Below are positions 32,765-38,434 of a stretch of DNA of 38,434 nt, one piece after another. The first letter of the stretch is position 1. Each line of letters opens with the position of its first letter. The translations under genes were made by a program, and so were the position numbers. The notes below the pieces were generated by a model. The model was not told the DNA's origin. It did no database searches and saw nothing but the letters and a program-made list of their open reading frames with translations. Where the stretch lies: contig JACJOC010000015.1 in the NCBI GenBank assembly GCA_014695345.1, positions 1 through 38,434 of the forward strand, given 5' to 3'. The DNA is from Cyanobacteria bacterium FACHB-471 (GTDB lineage: Bacteria; Cyanobacteriota; Cyanobacteriia; Elainellales; Elainellaceae).

Positions 32765-35362
32765 ATGGCTTTAACTAGTCTAACCATTCAAGATCTTTGG
32801 GCTGCTATAAAACCTAAAAGATTTGAACCGACTGACAACCAGGAGAAAGCTATCCTTCATACTGAAGGGCCATTGTTTCTAACAGCTGGACCCGGTTCTG
32901 GAAAAACAAGAGTATTACTATGGCGGACGCTTAATCTCATTGTCTTTCATAACATTAAACCTGAAGAAATTTTCCTTAGCACCTTCACTGAAAAAGCTGC
33001 TTTTCAGCTCCAAGAGGGATTGAGATCACTCCTGGGACTTGTCACAAACATAACGGGGGTTCCTTATGACCTCTCTCACATGTATGTGGGAACAGTCCAT
33101 TCACTTTGCCAGCGGTTACTTACAGACCGAAGACTTTCAAATGGCGGACGCAGACCGATTAATCCAGCATTAAAGGATAGCTTAGAACAGTATTTTTATG
33201 TCTCCGATCGTCGCTACTGGTCGTCTGCTACTGCGGCGGTTGGTTTTCCTGCTGATGTAGATGAAGCAAACAAAGTTATCACTCAGTATCTCAATAAAAC
33301 TCCATCAAGCTCTAGACACGTTGCAGCTACACAATGCATTAGCTTGTTCAACCGTTTCTCAGAGGAGAGCGTTGATCCATCTGCAATTCGAGAGCGAACA
33401 GAGGATGAGACGCTGAAGGCTTTAATTGACCTTTACGACTACTACAAGCGATCGCTTACGCCTGAAACTGGTGTTCCTTTTATAGACTTTGCCTTGTTGC
33501 AACAGAAAGCCTTTGAGCGCCTGGAGCAGTGTCTTGCTTCTGAAACTGTTTTTAAGCACGTCATTATTGACGAGTATCAGGACACAAACACGATTCAAGA
33601 GCGGCTATTTTTCAAACTAGCAAAAGGACACAAAAATATTTGTGTGGTGGGAGATGATGATCAAGCACTGTATCGCTTCCGGGGTGCTACAGTCGAGAAT
33701 TTCGTTCAATTTCCAGAACGTTGTCAGCATTATCTTGAAACTGATGCAACACCTATTCCTTTAAATACGAACTATCGCTCCAGGCGCAAGATTGTTGAGT
33801 TTTACACCGACTTTATTTCCCGTTGCAACTGGAAGCGCGGTTCTGGTACGGGGCATTATCGAATTGCCGACAAGGACATTCAAGCCCATAGCCAGGATGA
33901 GCAGCCTTCGGTCATTGTTAGTACTGCGGGTAGCCCGGATAATGTATGTGCAGAAATTGCTGATCTGGTAAAGCGACTAGTTGATGAAAAGAAGGTTGAA
34001 GATCCCAACCAAATTGCATTTCTTTTCCCATCGCTTAAGAGTGCTCAGGTTGAGCGAATGCGGGCGGCACTGGAAGCGGTAGGGCTGCGTGTGTATGCAC
34101 CTAGAGCTGGGCGATTTCTTGAGGTAGAAGAAGCTATTTCTATCTTTGGTATTTACCTCAAGATTTTTGGGAAGCCCGATCGCGGTGATTTTAAGGGCAA
34201 TGACTACAACGAATTCCACAACTGGATGGAATCCTGTCTTCGAGATGCCGATCGCCTATTAAAAACTGATAAAACGCTAGCAACCTATGTTGAAGATCGA
34301 AAACGCGAGATTTCAACTGCTTTAAATGACTATCGCATTCTTGTAGAGGTTGCAGCCCGTCATCAATGGGACTTAAATCAGCCTTATGACATTGATTTGA
34401 TGATGCGATCGCTTCTCTCCGCTGGTGGACTATCGGAGACAGCAAAAAAGAATTTAAGCAATAGCTTCTTCGGACGGATTGCAAAGAAGCGGGCTGAGGA
34501 AGGACAGCCTTTCATGCTGAGCTATGTCATCACTCGAATGACTTCGATCGACTGGAGTGTGCTGGATTTGTTCTACCGCATCTGTGCCTTCGACCACTTC
34601 AGAGCAATGTTTAACTTGGCAGAGAAGGGGACTGATGAGGGACCTATCTGCAACCTGGGACTTATTACCCAGTATCTTGCTCGGTTTATTGATACCTACT
34701 CTGCCGTCATTAAAGCTCCCTTTCTCCTAGATGGAAAGTTTCGTAATACCTTCTTTATGAGATTCCTCTACAGCCTGTTTCGCTTGGGGGAGGCGGAATA
34801 TGAAGATGCCGATGATCCCTTTCCTAAAGGGCGTGTTCCTTTTCTAACAGTTCACCAATCAAAAGGATTGGAGTTTCCTGTTGTGGTACTGGGGAATCCT
34901 CGAAAGGACGATCGCGGACCTCAGCAGGTTGAAAAGATTGTGCGCCCGTTGCTCGATCGAGAAGGAGAGCCGTTAGACCGGATGTCACAGTTTGACATCA
35001 TGCGAATGTTTTATGTAGCACTCTCTAGGGCTAAAAACCTGCTTGTCATTGCGCACTATAGCGGTCGCGGACAATCTATCAGCGAACCCTTCAAAACCCT
35101 TCTCAATGGGCAGGTGGATCGCATTCCTAGTCTGAATCTAGACACATTACCAGCCGCGAAGGTAGAAGCAGATAATTTGACCAAGAACTACTCCTACACC
35201 AGCGACTATCTGCTTTATCAGAAGTGCCCAAGGCAGTACATGATTTTCCGAAAGTATGGGTTCGTTGCCTCTCGATCGCAGACGCAGTTTTTCGGGAATC
35301 TGGTTCATAAAACCATTGAAGACTTGCATCACTTGCTCATTGCCCGGAGAACTCAGCTATGA
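32765..35362 (+). CDS. UvrD/Rep-type superfamily 1 helicase carrying the start of a split RecB/AddB-like nuclease domain
   Basis: 865 residues. SF1A motifs: Q-motif TDNQEKAI (23-30), Walker A AGPGSGKT (41-48), IIDEYQDTN with D269/E270, GDDDQALYRFRGA (about 295-307), NYRSRRKI, TVHQSKGLEFPVVVLGNPR (about 695) and FYVALSRAKNLLVI (about 750). The last 60 residues (YTSDYLLYQKCPRQYMIF, then FGNLVHKTIEDLHHLL) are the opening of an AddB/AdnB-type nuclease domain: C821 would be the first Fe-S ligand and H848 the GxxxH histidine. The rest of that domain is in the next gene, which overlaps by ATGA. Start ATG 32765 follows AGAAGGAA. Probably a DNA-end-processing motor in a defence complex. Confidence 0.9.
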   Translation: MALTSLTIQDLWAAIKPKRFEPTDNQEKAILHTEGPLFLTAGPGSGKTRVLLWRTLNLIVFHNIKPEEIFLSTFTEKAAFQLQEGLRSLLGLVTNITGVPYDLSHMYVGTVHSLCQRLLTDRRLSNGGRRPINPALKDSLEQYFYVSDRRYWSSATAAVGFPADVDEANKVITQYLNKTPSSSRHVAATQCISLFNRFSEESVDPSAIRERTEDETLKALIDLYDYYKRSLTPETGVPFIDFALLQQKAFERLEQCLASETVFKHVIIDEYQDTNTIQERLFFKLAKGHKNICVVGDDDQALYRFRGATVENFVQFPERCQHYLETDATPIPLNTNYRSRRKIVEFYTDFISRCNWKRGSGTGHYRIADKDIQAHSQDEQPSVIVSTAGSPDNVCAEIADLVKRLVDEKKVEDPNQIAFLFPSLKSAQVERMRAALEAVGLRVYAPRAGRFLEVEEAISIFGIYLKIFGKPDRGDFKGNDYNEFHNWMESCLRDADRLLKTDKTLATYVEDRKREISTALNDYRILVEVAARHQWDLNQPYDIDLMMRSLLSAGGLSETAKKNLSNSFFGRIAKKRAEEGQPFMLSYVITRMTSIDWSVLDLFYRICAFDHFRAMFNLAEKGTDEGPICNLGLITQYLARFIDTYSAVIKAPFLLDGKFRNTFFMRFLYSLFRLGEAEYEDADDPFPKGRVPFLTVHQSKGLEFPVVVLGNPRKDDRGPQQVEKIVRPLLDREGEPLDRMSQFDIMRMFYVALSRAKNLLVIAHYSGRGQSISEPFKTLLNGQVDRIPSLNLDTLPAAKVEADNLTKNYSYTSDYLLYQKCPRQYMIFRKYGFVASRSQTQFFGNLVHKTIEDLHHLLIARRTQL

Positions 35363-36198
35363 CAGAGGCAGATATTGAAGCTCAAATTCGAGAAATGTTT
35401 GAGGAGAACTACGAACTTCTCCAGGCTGAAGGGGGCCATGCTTTAACCCAAGATGGAAAAAATGCAGCCCTGCGCCAGGTGCTTCTCTATTGGCAGAAGA
35501 TGCGAGATGTGGCAGAGAATGTGACCGATACGGAGGTAAAGCTCAACCTACCGGATCAGATGACACCCAAGGGGCGGAAATATGGGATTGAGGGTGTTGT
35601 AGACATTATCCGCGAGGACGATCGAACGGTGATGTATGACATCAAAACCCATGATTATGACTATGTGAATAAAAACAAGGAGCTGTACGAGAAGCAGCTT
35701 AATGTATATGCCTATATCTGGCAGAGCTTGAGAGGGCAGGAACTTGACCAGACTGCGATCATTGCAACAGCCTTTCCGACGGCTGTTCAGGAAGCCCTTG
35801 ATAGAGATGATGAGCGACGGCTTGCCGCTGCTCTGGAGGAATGGAACTTACTGATTGATATTCCCTTTGACCAACTGCATGTAGGGCAGACGATCGCTGA
35901 TTTTGGGGCGGTTGTCGATGCGATCGAAGAAAACAAATTTGCTCCAGCCTCTGTGGAGAAGCTGAAAACGCGATTTGCAGCTAGAGGACGGGAACTGCTG
36001 TTTGCAACTCAGGTTTGTCGTAACTGCGATGCTCGGTTTTCTTGTTCGTCCTACCGAAATTATGTGGTGTCATCAGGTGGGCGATCGGATTCAACGTTTG
36101 CTCGGTACTTCCAAGAGTTTGGAAGTGATTCGGAACAAGAAGAATGGCTGACGGCAAATCTTGACGCAGCACCGTCACCAGAAGCTTTTGAAGTTTAA
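35359..36198 (+). CDS. PD-(D/E)XK nuclease, remainder of the split AddB/AdnB-like domain with Fe-S cysteines
   Basis: 279 residues. Core: GIEGVVDII with D82, VMYDIKTHDY with D94 and K96, EKQLNVYAYIW with Q113 and Y117: motifs II, III and IV of RecB-family nucleases. At the end, CRNCDARFSC gives C220, C223 and C229 in the Cx2Cx5C spacing of the AddB/Cas4/AdnAB iron-sulfur staple, whose fourth Cys is normally N-terminal. That fourth Cys and the motif I His lie in the preceding ORF (C821, H848). The ORFs differ by one reading frame and overlap by four bases, so the two chains must assemble, or ribosomes must slip, to give a full domain. Confidence 0.88.
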   Translation: MTEADIEAQIREMFEENYELLQAEGGHALTQDGKNAALRQVLLYWQKMRDVAENVTDTEVKLNLPDQMTPKGRKYGIEGVVDIIREDDRTVMYDIKTHDYDYVNKNKELYEKQLNVYAYIWQSLRGQELDQTAIIATAFPTAVQEALDRDDERRLAAALEEWNLLIDIPFDQLHVGQTIADFGAVVDAIEENKFAPASVEKLKTRFAARGRELLFATQVCRNCDARFSCSSYRNYVVSSGGRSDSTFARYFQEFGSDSEQEEWLTANLDAAPSPEAFEV

Positions 36199-36228
36199 CT
36201 AAGAACCCTGGAATTTGGAGAAGAGACA

Positions 36229-38091
36229 ATGGTAATTGCACCCCTACAGCGGAATTTTTCTTTAGACCAAGAACGGTTGGAACTCTTGAAGCAGATCGTT
36301 CCTGAAGTATTTGCAGACGGCAAGATTAATTGGGAGACGTTGAAGGAATCTTTGGGCGAGTACCCGGAGGAGGATGAGCCAGGAGTGGAGCATTTTGGGT
36401 TGAGTTGGGCTGGCAAACGGGAAGCTCGAAAGGTAGCTAGTCTTCCAACTAGGGGAACCCTTATACCTGTTCCAGGTAAGGGAATAGACGAAAAAACAAC
36501 CAGAAATATTTTCATCGAAGGCGATAACTTAGAAGTTCTAAAACTTCTACAAAAGAGCTATGCTGGGCGGATAAAAATGATTTATATTGATCCACCCTAC
36601 AACACAGGAAATGATTTTATCTACAATGATAGTTTCTCTGAATCTATAGATACTTATTTGAGTAGAACTGGACAGACAGATGATAGCGGAAAGCTTTTAA
36701 CTTCAAATCCTAAGGCAGGAGGAAGGTTTCATTCAAACTGGCTAAGTATGATGTATCCCCGCCTAAAATTAGCAAGAAATTTGCTACAGGATGACGGGTT
36801 GATTATTATTAGTATTTCTGATCATGAAGTTGCACACCTGAAGCTCCTACTCAATGAAATATTCGGAGAAGAATGTTTCTTGGCACAACTTGTTTGGAAG
36901 AGCCGACAATTTCCTGATTCAAGAGCAACAAGCCACATTTCTACAGATCATGAGTACATCTTGGTTTATTCAAAAGACTCTGATTGTAGCTTTAGGGGTG
37001 TTCAAAGGGATGAAAGTAAATTTAGTAATCCAGATAACGATCCAAGAGGTCCTTGGATGAGTAGAAGCTTACTAGGACTTGCAACTGTTGAGAAAAGACC
37101 CAATCTTCATTATGAAATGATAGATCCTGTCACTGGAGCTTCTTATATGCCTCCTGCTAATACTGGCTGGAGATATTCTAAAGAGAGGATGCATCAGTTG
37201 ATTAGGCAGGGGTATATTTTGTTCCCTAAAAAGGCGGATGGCAGACCAAGAGAGAAGAAATTTCGCTCTGATTTGGCAAATGAATTTATTTCCTTTCCAA
37301 CAATAATTGACAATATATTTACAGCTCAAGGTACAGCAGAGATAAGGGATTTGTTTGGCTTTGAGGCATTTGATTTTCCAAAACCTGCTGTGTTAATAAA
37401 AGCTTTGATAGAGCAAACTACTGGCAAAGAGGATTTGATTCTTGATTTTTTTGCTGGCTCTGGCACAACTGCACAAGCAGTTATGGAGTTGAATCTACAG
37501 GACGGTGGATCTAGAAAATACATTTGTGTACAATTACCTGAAGATCAATCAATTTCTAAAGAAGCAATTAAAAGAGGATACGAAAATATATCTGATTTAT
37601 CTAGAGAGCGCATTCGAGAAGTGGCTATAAGGATTAAAAAGAAATCAAAGGAAAATTTGGATTTTCATAACTCACAACAAGACCTGGGCTTCAGGGTATA
37701 TAATCTTCACAGATCCAATTTCAAGGCTTGGTCAAATCACCTTGGACAAAATTTTGAAGAAATTCAGGCTTCATTTTTAGATTTTGAAGACTCATTGGTC
37801 AATGGATGGAAGGAACAAGACGTAATTGTAGAGATTCTCCTTCATGAAGGCTTTCCTTTGGATAGCGGAATGAACTATCAGAACCATTTTCCTAAGAATA
37901 AAGTTTTAGTAGTTGAATCTACCTCTGTAGCACATCAATTATTCATCTGTCTGGATGAATCAATTGCTGATGAAACCACTCAACAACTCCAACAGCTTGA
38001 GCATGATGATGTCTTTATTTGCCTGGATATTGCATTAACGGATCAAGCCAAGATGCGGCTCTCCGACGTTTGCAACATTAAGACGATCTAG
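36229..38091 (+). CDS. mod: Type III DNA methyltransferase Mod subunit (beta class)
   Basis: 620 residues. DPPYNTGNDF at 121-130 (motif IV) precedes DFFAGSGTT at 406-414 (motif I), the beta-class order typical of type III Mod enzymes, which methylate adenine N6 and carry target recognition between the two motifs. The central region (about 200-380) is the putative target-recognition domain. GGAGAAGAGAC precedes the ATG. The stop is 14 bases before res. The second half is visibly more AT-rich than the 5' end and I see no HIP1 octamer in the gene, which suggests exchange of the recognition region. Confidence 0.95.
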   Translation: MVIAPLQRNFSLDQERLELLKQIVPEVFADGKINWETLKESLGEYPEEDEPGVEHFGLSWAGKREARKVASLPTRGTLIPVPGKGIDEKTTRNIFIEGDNLEVLKLLQKSYAGRIKMIYIDPPYNTGNDFIYNDSFSESIDTYLSRTGQTDDSGKLLTSNPKAGGRFHSNWLSMMYPRLKLARNLLQDDGLIIISISDHEVAHLKLLLNEIFGEECFLAQLVWKSRQFPDSRATSHISTDHEYILVYSKDSDCSFRGVQRDESKFSNPDNDPRGPWMSRSLLGLATVEKRPNLHYEMIDPVTGASYMPPANTGWRYSKERMHQLIRQGYILFPKKADGRPREKKFRSDLANEFISFPTIIDNIFTAQGTAEIRDLFGFEAFDFPKPAVLIKALIEQTTGKEDLILDFFAGSGTTAQAVMELNLQDGGSRKYICVQLPEDQSISKEAIKRGYENISDLSRERIREVAIRIKKKSKENLDFHNSQQDLGFRVYNLHRSNFKAWSNHLGQNFEEIQASFLDFEDSLVNGWKEQDVIVEILLHEGFPLDSGMNYQNHFPKNKVLVVESTSVAHQLFICLDESIADETTQQLQQLEHDDVFICLDIALTDQAKMRLSDVCNIKTI

Positions 38092-38105
38092 GGAGAGCAA
38101 ATATC

Positions 38106-38434
38106 ATGGCTAAGAATCTCAAGCTTAAATTTGACCCCGATCAAGATTATCAACTCAAGGCAATTCAGAGCGTAGTTCAACTTTTTGAAGGATTGCCCAA
38201 GTACGAACGAAGTCTGCTGACCCGTGAAGACGAGATTGTTTCAAATCTTCCGCCTGATGAAATTCTCTCTGAATCATGGCTGGAAGAGAATCTGTTGGCT
38301 GTTCAGAGGCAAAACGATCTTACTCCTCAGCTAGATCCTCTCTGGTGCGATGATGGTTTGGTTCTAGAAGGCGCAGGTAACGATTTCTGGCGATCGCCCA
38401 GCTTCACGATCGAGATGGAGACAGGAACAGGCAA
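38106..38434 (+). CDS. res: Type III restriction enzyme Res subunit, 5' part (continues at base 1)
   Basis: ATG at 38106, 14 bases after the mod stop codon, opens a frame that runs off the end of the window and continues in the same frame at base 1, because 38322-38434 duplicates 1-113. Joined, the protein is about 1006 residues (72 codons from 38106-38321 plus 934 from 1-2805), the usual size for type III Res. This part holds the N-terminal region before the helicase core and, in the duplicated tail, the start of the Walker A region. The tight spacing to mod indicates co-transcription and a Mod-Res complex. The cut is an artefact of linearising a circle, not a truncation. Confidence 0.93.
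   Translation, partial: MAKNLKLKFDPDQDYQLKAIQSVVQLFEGLPKYERSLLTREDEIVSNLPPDEILSESWLEENLLAVQRQNDLTPQLDPLWCDDGLVLEGAGNDFWRSPSFTIEMETGTG
38322..38434. repeat. Terminal redundancy, right copy (identical to 1-113)
   Basis: Exact repeat of bases 1-113, in the same res reading frame; see 1-113. Confidence 0.93.

Noticed and set aside
1-38434. CRISPR array, tRNA, rRNA or a complete insertion sequence
   Set aside because: No regularly spaced repeat-spacer units, no tRNA-like cloverleaf noticed, and no transposase with a full catalytic domain or terminal inverted repeats; only the InsA-like zinc ribbon at 22290-22670.

Overview
The window is almost certainly one complete circular plasmid of a (probably filamentous) cyanobacterium. 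Its first 113 bases (1-113) are repeated exactly as its last 113 (38322-38434), and a single open frame (the type III restriction subunit) reads through the join. The unique circle would therefore be 38,321 bp. The cyanobacterial assignment rests on the frequent GCGATCGC (HIP1-type) octamer and on gene types typical of that phylum: Uma2 nucleases, an XisF-like recombinase, a sterol-desaturase/SDR fusion and a NACHT-HEAT-TIR protein.

Layout. (a) 32468 through the origin to 2805: a five-gene same-strand operon of a small HTH regulator, a UvrD-type helicase, a RecB/AddB-type nuclease, type III Mod and type III Res. The helicase and nuclease ORFs overlap by ATGA, and together they rebuild one AddB/AdnB-like nuclease domain with its Fe-S cysteines. 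(b) 3107-8253: a membrane di-iron hydroxylase/SDR fusion, a 740-bp gene-free leader with several stem-loops, and an AT-rich orphan gene for 1120 residues with an AT-hook. (c) 8506-12778: a minimal tyrosine recombinase, a damaged small ribbon-helix-helix gene, a YdjM-like membrane protein, a ParA/ParB-like partition pair and a solitary HsdR-N nuclease. (d) 12898-17460: a NACHT-HEAT-TIR gene with 17 nearly identical 93-bp repeats, bracketed by TTGCCGAAAA palindromes. (e) 17475-22741: small unknowns, a protein with proteasome-type Thr1/Asp17/Arg19/Lys spacing, a 420-residue unknown, an XisF-like large serine recombinase and a zinc-ribbon protein. (f) 23107-26239: a primase-polymerase (AEP) type replication protein with a palindromic upstream region, then an RHH-Uma2 pair. 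(g) 26402-31501: a rightward operon of a ParM-like actin, a ParR-like protein, an RHH protein, three membrane proteins, an unknown and a membrane-anchored P-loop ATPase. It ends at an iteron-like array (ACCCGACA) that is a good origin or centromere candidate.

How it fits together. Replication would rest on the AEP protein and/or the iteron array, and inheritance on two independent partition modules (ParA type and actin type). Two unrelated recombinases, plus copies of a dispersed 20-34 bp repeat in gaps between functional blocks, suggest a composite plasmid built by module fusion. Defence is the main cargo: the helicase-nuclease/type III R-M operon, NACHT-HEAT-TIR, the solitary HsdR-N protein and possibly the 1120-residue orphan. 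The best candidates for something undescribed are the split helicase-nuclease fused to a type III R-M operon, the actin/membrane/ATPase operon, and the proteasome-like protein. All function calls come from reading motifs by eye; no database search was possible.
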